64,000 nucleotides of DNA, taken from contig NZ_CP016452.1 in the NCBI RefSeq assembly GCF_001713395.1, forward strand, positions 1,302,001 through 1,366,000, in the 5' to 3' direction. Numbering within the stretch: position 1 is the first letter of the stretch; the number at the start of each line of letters is the position of its first letter. The notes under the pieces were generated by a model. The model made no database searches and was not told the origin of the DNA. It worked only from the letters and a program-made list of their open reading frames with translations. A program made the translations under genes and the position numbers. This DNA comes from Sinorhizobium sp. RAC02. Lineage in GTDB: Bacteria; Pseudomonadota; Alphaproteobacteria; Rhizobiales; Rhizobiaceae. Of this stretch, positions 34,950 to 44,277 are shown piece after piece.

Positions 34950-36467
34950 GTGACCGGTTCCGCGATGCCGCTCGTCGAGATGACGGGCATTACCAAGACA
35001 TTTCCGGGAGTGAAGGCGCTGGACGGCGTGTCCTTCACGCTGATGCCAGGCGAGGTGCATGTGCTGTTCGGCGAGAACGGTGCAGGCAAGTCGACGCTGA
35101 TCTCCATCCTGTCCGGCGTCTATCCGCAGACTGCGGGCACGCTGGTGCTCAATGGCGACACGGTGTCCTTTGCCTCGGTGGGCGACGCCAAGAAGAGCGG
35201 CGTTGCCGCCGTCTTCCAGGAATTCTCGCTCGTGCCGACGATGAGCGTGGCGGAAAACATCTATCTCGGCAGCGAGCCCAAGCGCGGCCCCTTCACCGAC
35301 AAGGGCGCCATGCGCCGCGGTGCCGAAAAGCTCTTTACCGATCTCGGCTTCCCGATCGACGTGCGCCGCTCCGTCGTCAGCCTCTCGCGCGCCGAGCAGC
35401 AGATGACGGAGATCGCCAAGGCGATCCATTCCGAGGCCCGCATTCTCATTCTCGACGAGCCGACCGCCTCCTTGACCGAACGCGAGACGGACACGCTGTT
35501 CCGCATCGTGCGCGAGGCCAAGGCCCGTGGTGTCGGCATCGTCTATATCTCCCACCGCATCCAGGAATTCTCGCAGATCGCCGACCGCATCACGGTGCTG
35601 CGCGACGGCAAGCTGATCGGCACGGTCGGCGTCGATGCGCTCTCTCCCAAGGCTTTGGTCGAGATGATGACGGGTCGCGCCATCGACGAAATCTATCCGA
35701 CGATCGCCCGTAAGCCGGATGGCGATGTGCTGCTGTCGATCCGCGGCCTGAAGGCCTGGGGCGTTGGTGGCGTGGACATCGATGTCAGGGCAGGCGAGGT
35801 GCTCGGCGTTGCCGGCCTGGTCGGCAGCGGCAAGTCGCGCACCTGGCGGGCCGCCCTCGGGCTGCTGCCGATCAAGGCCGGGTCCGTGACGCTGAAGGGC
35901 AGGGACGTGACGCACGCGCCGACCCGTCGCTTCGTCGGCGACGGCGTCTTCTACCTGCCGCCGGACCGCAAATCCGAAGGGCTGATGCTCTCGGCAACGA
36001 CGCGCCGCAACATCGACCTCGGCGCGCTTGAGCGTGACGAGGCGTCCGGTTTCCTCGGCGCGCTGTCGCCGGCAAAATTGCGCAGCATCACCAACGGCAT
36101 CGCCCGGCGCGTCGACATTCCCGAAAACTATATGGGCCGCGCCATCTCGACGCTATCTGGCGGCAACCAGCAGAAGGCGCTGTTCGGCAAGGGTTTCGGC
36201 CGCGACTACGACCTCTACATCTTCGATGAGCCCACCGTCGGCGTCGACATGGGCACGCGTGCGGCGCTCTACCGGCTGATCAAGGAACTGGCGGAAGCCG
36301 GCAAAGCCGTCGTGGTCATTTCGTCCGATCTGCCCGAAGCCATGAACCTCGCCCATCGCCTCGTCGTCTTTTCGGCCGGCCGCATCTCGGCGGAGCTCGA
36401 AGGCGACGCCATCAACGAGGAGACCATCCTCGCCTCCTTCTTCTCCCATGAAAGGCCAGACGCATGA
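34950..36467 (+). CDS. Sugar-type ABC transporter ATPase (RbsA/MglA-like, two domains)
   Basis: A 505-residue protein with two nucleotide-binding domains, typical of the CUT2 family. Domain 1: Walker [13 protein letters not shown], signature LSRAEQQ, Walker B ILILDEPTASL. Domain 2: the atypical Walker A GLVGSGKSRT, signature LSGGNQQKALFGK and Walker B IFDEPTVGVDMG. The start is GTG 34950 behind GAGGAGGGA. It drives import through the permease encoded next, with the TorT-like receptor. It overlaps the permease gene by ATGA. CUT2 transporters move sugars and also polar small molecules such as AI-2, so a lactam or sugar-amino-acid substrate is possible. Confidence 0.92.
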   Translation: MTGSAMPLVEMTGITKTFPGVKALDGVSFTLMPGEVHVLFGENGAGKSTLISILSGVYPQTAGTLVLNGDTVSFASVGDAKKSGVAAVFQEFSLVPTMSVAENIYLGSEPKRGPFTDKGAMRRGAEKLFTDLGFPIDVRRSVVSLSRAEQQMTEIAKAIHSEARILILDEPTASLTERETDTLFRIVREAKARGVGIVYISHRIQEFSQIADRITVLRDGKLIGTVGVDALSPKALVEMMTGRAIDEIYPTIARKPDGDVLLSIRGLKAWGVGGVDIDVRAGEVLGVAGLVGSGKSRTWRAALGLLPIKAGSVTLKGRDVTHAPTRRFVGDGVFYLPPDRKSEGLMLSATTRRNIDLGALERDEASGFLGALSPAKLRSITNGIARRVDIPENYMGRAISTLSGGNQQKALFGKGFGRDYDLYIFDEPTVGVDMGTRAALYRLIKELAEAGKAVVVISSDLPEAMNLAHRLVVFSAGRISAELEGDAINEETILASFFSHERPDA

Positions 36468-37501
36468 ACACCAGCGCCCAACCGGTGACGGAGACACAGG
36501 CTTCGGCCGGCTCGCCGATCCTCGCCTTCCTGCGCACCGTCTTCGTGCGCGCCGGCGTCCTGCCGTTCTTCCTCGTCGCGGCCCTCATCATCTTCACGCT
36601 CGCCTCGACGCAGTTTCTGTCGGTGCAGAACCTGACGAATGTCGCGCGCCAGTCGGTCTACCTGATCTTGGTTTCGCTCGGGCAGATGCTGGTGCTGATC
36701 ACCGGCGGTTTCGACCTGTCCGTCGGCACGGCGATCGCGCTGACCTCCGTAGTTTCCGCGACGGCGATGGTCGCGGCTTCCGGCATGTTCCCGGATGCGG
36801 TCTGGCTGGTCATCGCGCTCGGCCTTGCTGCGGGTTTCGGCTCGGCGCTGCTGATCGGCACGCTGAACAGCATCGGTATTGCCGGCTTCAGCGTCTCGCC
36901 CTTCATCATGACGCTCGGCGTGCAGTCGGTCGGCGCCGGCATCGCGCTGTTCATCACCGGCGGCGTACCGGTCTCGGGCCTGCCCTACGAGTTCGGCGAG
37001 TTCTTCGGCTTCGGCCGCATCGTCGGCGTGCCCGTGCCGGTGCTCGTGGCACTGTTGGCGATCGCCGCCATGTGGATCCTGATGAACGGCACCCGCACCG
37101 GCGCGCAAATCTATGCCGTCGGCGGCAATATCAAGGCCGCACATCTCTCCGGCATCAACACGCGTCGCACGCTGTTCACCGCCTATGTCGTCTGCGCGCT
37201 GCTCGCTTCGCTCGCCGGCATCCTGCTGACGGCCCGCGTCGAAAGCGGCGAGACCAACCTTGGCGGCACCATCGCGCTGGAATCGATCGCCGCCTGCGTC
37301 ATCGCCGGCGTGTCCCTGCGTGGCGGTATCGGGCGGGTGGAAAGTGTGGTGCTCGGCGCCTTCTTCATCGTGCTGGTGCAGAACGGCATGAACATCATGC
37401 AGATCGGCTCCTACATGCAGATGGTCCTGCTCGGCAGCCTGCTCGTGCTCGCCGTCGTCATAGATCAGCTGCGTTATCGGATGCTTGTCGGCAATCGCTA
37501 A
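36464..37501 (+). CDS. Sugar-type ABC transporter permease (RbsC-like)
   Basis: A 345-residue inner-membrane protein with about 9-10 helices. RbsC-family blocks are seen: NLTNVARQSVYLILVSLGQMLVLITGGFDLSVGTAIALTSV near the N-terminus, GTLNSIGIAGFSVSPFIMTLG in the middle and AVGGNIKAAHLSGINTRRTLFTAYV and ACVIAGVSLRGGIGRV toward the end. It is the channel subunit for the ATPase and TorT-like receptor. It is the last gene of the second PxpABC operon and is followed by a bidirectional hairpin. Confidence 0.92.
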   Translation: MNTSAQPVTETQASAGSPILAFLRTVFVRAGVLPFFLVAALIIFTLASTQFLSVQNLTNVARQSVYLILVSLGQMLVLITGGFDLSVGTAIALTSVVSATAMVAASGMFPDAVWLVIALGLAAGFGSALLIGTLNSIGIAGFSVSPFIMTLGVQSVGAGIALFITGGVPVSGLPYEFGEFFGFGRIVGVPVPVLVALLAIAAMWILMNGTRTGAQIYAVGGNIKAAHLSGINTRRTLFTAYVVCALLASLAGILLTARVESGETNLGGTIALESIAACVIAGVSLRGGIGRVESVVLGAFFIVLVQNGMNIMQIGSYMQMVLLGSLLVLAVVIDQLRYRMLVGNR

Positions 37502-37523
37502 GGCATAAATTTAACGGTAAAGC

Positions 37524-37546
37524 CCCGCCGGTATTGCTCCGGCGGG
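37524..37546. terminator. Bidirectional terminator between the permease and octad-repeat genes
   Basis: CCCGCCGG and CCGGCGGG form a perfect 8-base stem with a 7-base loop (TATTGCT). It lies in the 59-base gap between convergent genes, with ATTATCTGTT after it on the plus strand and GCTTTACC on the minus strand. It probably ends both transcripts. Confidence 0.65.
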
Positions 37547-37560
37547 ATTATCTGTTCGGA

Positions 37561-40500
37561 TTACACCGTCAGCGAGGAGAGGAGATCCGAAAGGTCATCA
37601 TCTCCCATATAGGCCATGGCGGATGCGCCGCCCGCGCCGGGCAATGCATTGACCTGCGACGATGTCATGGAGGCGAGCTGGCCGGGCGTAAAGGCCTGCG
37701 CCTGCTCGGGGCTGAGGCCTGCAAGAGCTGCCGTGCTGAGGCCGGAGATCGCGCTCGATGTCAGCGAGATGAGATCCTCCACCGAGAAGCTTGCGAGGTC
37801 GTCGGGGCCGAGCGCCGCAGCCTGGGTTGCCGTGAGCGCGCCAACCTGCGTTGGCGAGAGCGCTGCGATTTGCGATGAGCCAAGGGCTGCCATCTGGCCG
37901 TAGGTGAGAGATGCGACCTGGCCCGTCGACAGCGCGGCGATCGCGTCGGACGAGAGCGTGCCGATGGCCGTCGATGAAAGCCCCTTGATGGCCGAGGAGC
38001 TGATGGCGCCGAGTTCCTCGATCGAAATGGTCGCCATATGCGCGGCCGTCAATCCCGAGATGCCGGACGGGCTGAGCGCGGCGATCTGCTCGGTGCTGAA
38101 GGCTTCCAGCTGCTCGACGGTGAGGGCTGCAACCTGGTTGCTGCTCAGGCCTGCGATGCCGCCGGTGCCGAGCGCGCCGATTTCGGCTTCCGACAGGGTC
38201 GCAAGATAGCTTGCCGGCAGGCCGCGGATGGCGCTGGAGCTGATCGCTGCCAGTTTTTCGAACGTGAACGTATCGAGAGCCTGCGTCGACAAACCGGCAA
38301 GCGCGGAGGAGCTCAGGGCGCCGATCTGTGCGGCCGAGAGAGCCTCGACCTGCTCGAGATTGAGGCCCGAGACCTGGCTGCTGGTGAGGCCGGCGACGGC
38401 GCTCGCGCTCAGGGCCGCGATCTGCTGGGGCGTGAGGGCGGCGACGTCCTGCGCATCCAGGGCCGAAACCTGTCGCGAGCTAAGCGCACTGATCTGGGCG
38501 GTGGAGAGTGCCGCGACCTGCTGCGAGCTCAGGGCCGAAACCTGCGCTGTCGTGAGGCCTGCGACGCCGCTGCTGCTGAGTGCCGCGATCTGGTCGGCCG
38601 AAAGTCCGGCAATAACCGAGACGGAAAGGCCGGAGATCGCAAGTGAACTGATTGCCGAGAGTTCGGGCAGCGAGAAGCGTGCGAAATCTTCCGCCGTCAG
38701 CGCCGCCAACTGCTTGGCACTCATTGATCCGATCTGGGTACTGGTCAGCGCCTCGACCTGATCGGCATTGAGCGCCGCGATCTGATCGCTGGAAAGCCCC
38801 GATACGCCTTCGGCACTGAGCGCCGCAATCTGCGCCGTCGTCAACGTGGCGATCGTCGCTGCCGACAGGCCCGCGATGCCGCGGGAACTGATCGCAGCGA
38901 GGTCGGCGATCGAGAACCGTTCGAGATCATCCACGCCAAAGGCTGCGATCTGCCGTGAACCCAGGGCACCGACCTGTGTGCTGGTCAGGGCTTCCGCCTG
39001 GTCGGGGCTGAGTGCCGCGATCTGGTCGGTGCTGAGGGACGCAATGGCCCCCGAACCCAGGGCCGCAATCTGAGCGAGCGAGAGGGCTGCGATGTCGGCC
39101 GTGCTGAGCGCGCCGACCTGTGTGGAGCCGAAGGCGGCAAGCTGGGCCGTCGTCAGTGCTTCCAGCTGTGTGGTGCTCAGGGCATTCACCTGCGCGCTCG
39201 TCAGGCCGGCGACATTGATCGCGGCAATCTGCGCCGTGGTGAGCGAGGCGATGGTCGCCGTCGAAAGACCGGCGACGGCGCCCGACGTGATGGCGCCCAT
39301 TTCACGGGCGGTGAAGGTTTCCAGATTGGCGACGCTGAAGGCGGAAATCTGCGACGAATTCAGGGCCGCGACCTGCGTGCTGGTCAGCGCTTCGGCCTGC
39401 GACAGCGAGAGGGCGGCGATCTGACTGGATGAGAGGCCGGCGACGCCAGTCGCGCTCATCGCGGCGATCTGGTTCGGCGAGAGCGCTGCAATGTCCTCCG
39501 TCCCGAGCGCCGCGATCTGCCGCGATCCGAGCGCTGCGATCTGCGCCGTCGTCAGGGCTGAGACCTGATCCGTGGTGAGCGCCGCGATCTGGCTGCTCGT
39601 CATGCCGGAAAGACCGGCCGGGCCAATCGCTGCGATCTGGCTCGTGGTAAGCGAGGCGAGCGTGGCGGTGGACAGGCCGGCCATGGCGCTGGCGCTGATC
39701 GCGCCCATGTCCGAAACCGAGAAGGTGTCGAGCTGGTCCGAATTGAGCGCCGCGACCTGCCGGGAGCTGAGAGCGGCGACCTGGCTGCTGGTGAGGGCTT
39801 CGGCCTGCGCGGTGCTGAGGGCTATGATCTGGTCCGTCGTCAGGCCGGAAATAGCGGCCGTGCTAAGGGCAGCAATCTGCGCGGTCGTAAGCGAGGCGAT
39901 GTAGGACGGTCCGAGGATGGCAATCTGCCGGGCATCGAGCGCACGGACCTGCGCCGGCGTCAGCGCGTCGAGCTGGTCGCTGCTGAGGGCCTTGATCTGC
40001 TTCGTCTCGAGCGCGCCGATCGCGGATGTGCTCAGCGCTGCCACCTGTGTGCTGGAGAGCGAGGCGATGGCCGCTGTGGAGAGGCCTGTAATCGCGCCGG
40101 CATTGATGGAGGCGATTTCCCTGGTCGAGAATGTCGCGATGTCATCAGCGCCGAAGGCTGCCAGCTGTTCGGAGTTGAGGGCGGCGATCTGGCTGCTGGT
40201 GAGCGCTTCGGCCTGTGCGGTGCCGAGGGCTGCGATTTGCCTGGTGGTGAGCCCGCTGATGCCGCCGGTGCTGAGGGCGGCGATCTGCGCTGCCGAGAGC
40301 GCGGCGACAGAGCCGGTGGACAGGCCGCCGATCGCGTCGGAAGTAATAGCCGCGAGGTCCTTTGTGGAGAAGGTCGCGATGTCCTCCGGGCTGAGCGCTG
40401 CAAGCTGCGCCGAGTCGAGGGCGGCGACCTGGTTGGAGGTCAGGGCTTCGGCCTGCGCGGTGCTCAAGGCCTGCAATTGCCGGGCTGTCATGGCGGCGAT

Positions 40501-43500
40501 CGCGGATCCGCTGAGGGCCCCGATCTGGGCGGTCGAGAGCGAGGCGATGGTCGCCGTCGAAAGGCCGGCGATCGCGCTTGCGCTAATCATCGCGATATCC
40601 TTCGTGGAGAAGGTCGCTATGTCGTCCGTGCCCAGTTCATGCAGCTGCTCGGAGGTGAGAGAGCCGACCTGGGTGCTGGTGAGCGCTTCCACCTGGCTGG
40701 TGCTGAGCACTGCCAACTGCTGCGACGTAAGGCCGGCGATGCTGGCTGCGTTGAGTGCCGCGATCTGCGCAATGGAAAGCGCGGCGATCTTGTCCGTTCC
40801 GAAGGCTTCGATCTGCGCCGAGGTGAGGGCCGACATCTGCCGGCTGGTGAGGGCACCGATCTGGTTGAGGCCAAGCGCTTCGATCTGGTCGTCGGTCAAG
40901 CCGGAAATGCCGGATGCGCTGAGGGCGGCGATCTGCGTGGTCGAGAACGACGCGAGGTCACTTTCGCTGAGAGCCGCGACCTGACTGGAACCCAGCGCCC
41001 CGAGCTGGGCCGTCGTGAAGGCGGAAATCTGGTCGGCGGAGAGGGCCCGGACCTGGCTGGTAGTGAGACCTGAAATGGTGGTAGAACTGAGGCTGGCAAT
41101 CTGAGCGGTGGAAAGGGCCTGGATATCGTCTTCCAGCGCCGCGATCTGCGTCGGCGTGAGGGCCTTCAGCTGGGCGGTGGAAAGCTGGCTGACCTGCGCG
41201 GAGCTCAACGCCTCGATCTGTGCGGTCGTGAAGCCGGAAAGCGCGGTGCTGCTGATTGCGGCGAGCTGCGCCGATGACAGCGACGTCACGGTTTCGAGGC
41301 CAAGCCCGACGATGGCCTTGTTGGTGAGGGCGGCGATCTGGGCCGAGGAGAGCGCTGCAATGTCGCCCGGCTCGAGTGCTGCAACCTGAGTGGCCGTGAG
41401 CGCCCCGACCTGACTGGTCGTCAAGGCGGCTATCTGCGCGGTCGACAGGGCTTCGATCTGGGCGGCGGTCATGCCGGCGAGTGCATTACGGCTGAGCGCA
41501 GCCGCTTGCGCAGTGGACAGCCGCGACACAGCCGCCTCGTCGAGGCCGGCAATGGCCTTGTTGGTGATGGCGGCGATATCCTCGGTCGAGAAGGTGGCGA
41601 TGTCGTTTGCGTCGAGCGTCGCAAGTTGCGTCGAGCTGAGAGCCTTGACCTGAGCCGGTGTCAGCGCCTTGATCTGCGCCGTGCTCAACGCATCGATCTG
41701 GTCGATCGTCAGCCCGGCGATCGCACTGCTGCTGAGGGCGGCGATCTGGTCGGTGGTGAGCGAGGCGAAGAAGTCCGGGTCCATGCTGGCCAGCTGCTTG
41801 GACTGGAGGGCGCCGATCTGCAGCGCCGAGAGTGCGGCGATCTGCCCGCTCTTCAGGGATGCGAAGGCATCGCTGCTCAGGCCGGGAATGGCCTTGTGGC
41901 TGATGGCTGCGATATCTGCGGTGGAGAAGGTGGCAAGGCCCGCCACGCCGATCGCGCCGAGCTGAGCGGAACTCAAGACCTTCACCTGCGCAGGCGTCAG
42001 CGCTTCGATCTGGTCTGCGTCGAGCGCGGCGAACTGCTTGGTCGTGAGGCTCGCAATGGCGCCGGTGCTGAGGGCCGCGATCTGGTCGGTGGACAGTGCG
42101 GCGATAGCTGCGGTGCCGAGAGCCCCTAGGGCCTTGCCGTCGATCGCGGCGATCTGTGTCGGCGTCAGTGCGGCGAGGCCCTGCTCGTCCAGCGACGAAA
42201 TCTGGGCTGCGCTCATGACGCGAATCTGCAACGGCGTGAACGCTTCGATCTGGTCGGCATCGAAAACGGCCATCTGCGTGATGGTGAGGCTGGCAATGGC
42301 GGCGGTGCTGAATGCGGCGACCTGGTCGGCGGACAGCGCTGCGATGGCGCTCGTGCTAAGGCCTGCTACCGCCCGGTTGCTGAGTGCTGCAATATCCGCG
42401 GTGGAGAAGGTGGCAAGGCTGTCCGGTTCGATGGCCGAAAGCTGGGAGATGGTCATGTAGCGGATCTGCGCCGGCGTCAGCGCCTCGACCTGCTCGACGC
42501 TGAGGGCGGCGATATGCCAGGGCTTGAGCACGCCGATCTGGCTGGGTGTCAGGGCCGCGATCTGCTCGGTGGTGAAAGCGGCAATGGCCGCGGAGTTCAG
42601 GCCCGAAATGGCGTTGACCGGAATTGCGGCAATCTCGTCGCCGGAAAAGGCTTCGAATGCATAGCGATCGAAGGCTGCAACCTGGGTTTCGCTGAACGCC
42701 TTGATCTGCGTGATCGTGAAGGCCTCGACCTGATCGGCATTGAGAACGCTGACCTGGCTGGCCGTCAGGCCTGGAATTGCCCTGGCATTGAGTGCCGTGA
42801 TCTGGGCGGGCGTGAGCCCGGCAATAGCGCTGGTGCTGAGGCCGGCGACAGCGCTGGCGCTGAGCGCGGCGATATCCAGCGTGGAGAATGTCGAGATGGT
42901 GTCGCCGTCGAGGACGGCGAGTTGCGCGCCACTCAGCACCTTGACCTGCGAAGGCGAGAACGCCTCGACCTGATCCATGCTCATGGCGCCGATCTGGGCC
43001 GTTGTCAGGCCTGCAACAGCGGCGCTGCTCAGGGCGGTGACCTGCTGGGTCGACAGGGCGCTGATGCCGGCCGTACCGAGGGCGGCGATCTGCCATGGTT
43101 CGAGCGCATTGATCTGGCTGGTGTTCAGCGCCTCGATCTGATCGGGCAAAAGCGCTGCCATCGCGCCGGTGCCAAAGCCCTTGAGCGCCTTGGCGGTGAT
43201 GGCGGCGATATTTTCCTCGGAAAATGCTGCAATGTCGCGCGAATCCATGACGGCGAACTGTGCTGCGGTCATCGCGCGGATCTGCGCGGTCGTCAGCCCC
43301 TCGATCTGTCCCGGACCGAAGGCCGTGATCTGGGCGGTCGTCAGTGCGGCGATGGTCTTCGGGCTGAGGGCGGTGATCTGGTCGGCCGAAAGTGCGGCGA
43401 TTGCCGCGGTCCCGAGACCCGGCAAGGCCTTGCCACTGATCGCGGCCATGTCGCCCGTCGAGAAGGTGGCGATATCGTCGGCTCCCATAGCCGCGAGCTG

Positions 43501-44277
43501 CTGCGCCGTGACAACCTTGATCTGGTTGGGCGACAGCGCCTCGATCTGGTCGCTGCTCATCGCGCTGATCTGGGTCGCCGTCAGGCCGGTGATCGCGCTG
43601 GTGCTGAGTGCGGGAATTTGCGTCGTGGTGAAGGCGGCGATGGCGTCCGTGCTGAGCGCGGCGATCTGGGCCGGCTTGAGCATTGCGACCTGCGCCGTCG
43701 TCATGCCGACAATCTGCTCGGGCGTCAGCGAGGTGGCTTGCGGCAGCGTGAAACCGGCAATGGCGAGGCTGTTCAGCGCCCCGATCTGGTCGGGTGACAG
43801 CGCCCTGATGGCCGCCGTGCTCAGGGTCTGTACGGCCTTGTAGCTGATCGCGGCCATATCCGCGGTCGAAAACGTCGCCAGTTCGTCGGGAGAGATGGCG
43901 GCAAGCTGGGCGGCGCTCAAAACCATGACCTGGGACGAGGTGAGCGCCTCGACCTGCTCCTCATTCAGAGCACCGATCTGCCCGGCCGTGAGGCCACCGA
44001 TCTGGTTCTGGGTGAGGCTTTCGATGGCGAACTTGTCGAGGGCGCCGAGCTGGTCGAGCGACAGGCCGATGACGGCGTGCTGCGAAATGGCGCTCAACTG
44101 CTTCGTACTGAGGGTCTCGATATCCTCGACTTCGAGTGCGGCGACCTGCTTGGAGGAGAAGGCAGCGAGCTGGCCGGTGGAAAGCGCGGCGACATCTTTC
44201 GTCGTCCAGTCTGCAATCGCCGCCGTGGAAAGCTGCTTGATCTGGCTGATGCTCAAGGAGGAAACGACAGACGTCAT
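37561..44277 (-). CDS. Giant octapeptide-repeat protein (2238 residues) of unknown function
   Basis: I do not recognise a named family. The start is ATG 44277 behind AGGGA; 34 further upstream codons are open but unlike the rest. From residue 1 to 2212 the chain is a run of 277 eight-residue units of the form [S/T/D/G/N]-x-x-[Q/A/D]-[I/V/L]-x-[A/G]-[L/F/M/I], for example STAQIAAL. Only two units break the register: EDDIQAL (7 residues, 41113-41133) and NVAGL (5 residues, 39202-39216). The units fall into higher groups of 10 or 7 octads. A 26-residue tail follows, Gly/Ala-rich and then acidic (DDDLSDLLSS). I see no signal peptide, no cysteine and few Lys/Arg. The acidic tail could be a type I secretion signal, but no exporter genes are near. 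A surface, adhesive or matrix role is a guess. Confidence 0.9.
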   Translation of the reverse strand: MTSVVSSLSISQIKQLSTAAIADWTTKDVAALSTGQLAAFSSKQVAALEVEDIETLSTKQLSAISQHAVIGLSLDQLGALDKFAIESLTQNQIGGLTAGQIGALNEEQVEALTSSQVMVLSAAQLAAISPDELATFSTADMAAISYKAVQTLSTAAIRALSPDQIGALNSLAIAGFTLPQATSLTPEQIVGMTTAQVAMLKPAQIAALSTDAIAAFTTTQIPALSTSAITGLTATQISAMSSDQIEALSPNQIKVVTAQQLAAMGADDIATFSTGDMAAISGKALPGLGTAAIAALSADQITALSPKTIAALTTAQITAFGPGQIEGLTTAQIRAMTAAQFAVMDSRDIAAFSEENIAAITAKALKGFGTGAMAALLPDQIEALNTSQINALEPWQIAALGTAGISALSTQQVTALSSAAVAGLTTAQIGAMSMDQVEAFSPSQVKVLSGAQLAVLDGDTISTFSTLDIAALSASAVAGLSTSAIAGLTPAQITALNARAIPGLTASQVSVLNADQVEAFTITQIKAFSETQVAAFDRYAFEAFSGDEIAAIPVNAISGLNSAAIAAFTTEQIAALTPSQIGVLKPWHIAALSVEQVEALTPAQIRYMTISQLSAIEPDSLATFSTADIAALSNRAVAGLSTSAIAALSADQVAAFSTAAIASLTITQMAVFDADQIEAFTPLQIRVMSAAQISSLDEQGLAALTPTQIAAIDGKALGALGTAAIAALSTDQIAALSTGAIASLTTKQFAALDADQIEALTPAQVKVLSSAQLGAIGVAGLATFSTADIAAISHKAIPGLSSDAFASLKSGQIAALSALQIGALQSKQLASMDPDFFASLTTDQIAALSSSAIAGLTIDQIDALSTAQIKALTPAQVKALSSTQLATLDANDIATFSTEDIAAITNKAIAGLDEAAVSRLSTAQAAALSRNALAGMTAAQIEALSTAQIAALTTSQVGALTATQVAALEPGDIAALSSAQIAALTNKAIVGLGLETVTSLSSAQLAAISSTALSGFTTAQIEALSSAQVSQLSTAQLKALTPTQIAALEDDIQALSTAQIASLSSTTISGLTTSQVRALSADQISAFTTAQLGALGSSQVAALSESDLASFSTTQIAALSASGISGLTDDQIEALGLNQIGALTSRQMSALTSAQIEAFGTDKIAALSIAQIAALNAASIAGLTSQQLAVLSTSQVEALTSTQVGSLTSEQLHELGTDDIATFSTKDIAMISASAIAGLSTATIASLSTAQIGALSGSAIAAMTARQLQALSTAQAEALTSNQVAALDSAQLAALSPEDIATFSTKDLAAITSDAIGGLSTGSVAALSAAQIAALSTGGISGLTTRQIAALGTAQAEALTSSQIAALNSEQLAAFGADDIATFSTREIASINAGAITGLSTAAIASLSSTQVAALSTSAIGALETKQIKALSSDQLDALTPAQVRALDARQIAILGPSYIASLTTAQIAALSTAAISGLTTDQIIALSTAQAEALTSSQVAALSSRQVAALNSDQLDTFSVSDMGAISASAMAGLSTATLASLTTSQIAAIGPAGLSGMTSSQIAALTTDQVSALTTAQIAALGSRQIAALGTEDIAALSPNQIAAMSATGVAGLSSSQIAALSLSQAEALTSTQVAALNSSQISAFSVANLETFTAREMGAITSGAVAGLSTATIASLTTAQIAAINVAGLTSAQVNALSTTQLEALTTAQLAAFGSTQVGALSTADIAALSLAQIAALGSGAIASLSTDQIAALSPDQAEALTSTQVGALGSRQIAAFGVDDLERFSIADLAAISSRGIAGLSAATIATLTTAQIAALSAEGVSGLSSDQIAALNADQVEALTSTQIGSMSAKQLAALTAEDFARFSLPELSAISSLAISGLSVSVIAGLSADQIAALSSSGVAGLTTAQVSALSSQQVAALSTAQISALSSRQVSALDAQDVAALTPQQIAALSASAVAGLTSSQVSGLNLEQVEALSAAQIGALSSSALAGLSTQALDTFTFEKLAAISSSAIRGLPASYLATLSEAEIGALGTGGIAGLSSNQVAALTVEQLEAFSTEQIAALSPSGISGLTAAHMATISIEELGAISSSAIKGLSSTAIGTLSSDAIAALSTGQVASLTYGQMAALGSSQIAALSPTQVGALTATQAAALGPDDLASFSVEDLISLTSSAISGLSTAALAGLSPEQAQAFTPGQLASMTSSQVNALPGAGGASAMAYMGDDDLSDLLSSLTV
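37642..44277 (-). repeat. 277-unit octapeptide (24-bp period) repeat array with 7- and 10-octad higher-order units
   Basis: Dividing the translation into eights accounts for every residue up to the tail: 275 full octads plus one of 7 and one of 5 residues, 2212 residues in all. Octads ending in a unit like xxDDIATF are followed by STxDIAAI and then xxxAIAGL, which marks group borders. Groups contain 10 octads (18 cases) or 7 octads (13 cases), with a final 6. The 10-octad form reads like the 7-octad form with three extra octads (an AIAGL-type unit, a spacer and a DQIAAL-type unit). DNA copies are diverged, so this is an old, selected repeat. Confidence 0.88.

Noticed and set aside
42514..43797. 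Long plus-strand open frames across the octad-repeat gene (this 427-codon frame and several of 60-355 codons)
   Set aside because: They mirror the 24-base period of the real gene and contain repeats only because the sense strand does. The minus-strand frame alone spans the whole region without a stop.
37642..44277. A CRISPR array or a simple microsatellite
   Set aside because: The 24-base period is in phase with an open reading frame, with no constant repeat and unique spacers; DNA copies are diverged while amino-acid positions are kept.
37561..44277. TAL-effector-like repeats, because LTPxQI resembles the opening LTPEQV of TALE units
   Set aside because: TALE units are 33-35 residues with a variable residue pair and nuclear/secretion signals; here the unit is 8 residues. 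The match is a short helix-capping-like motif only.
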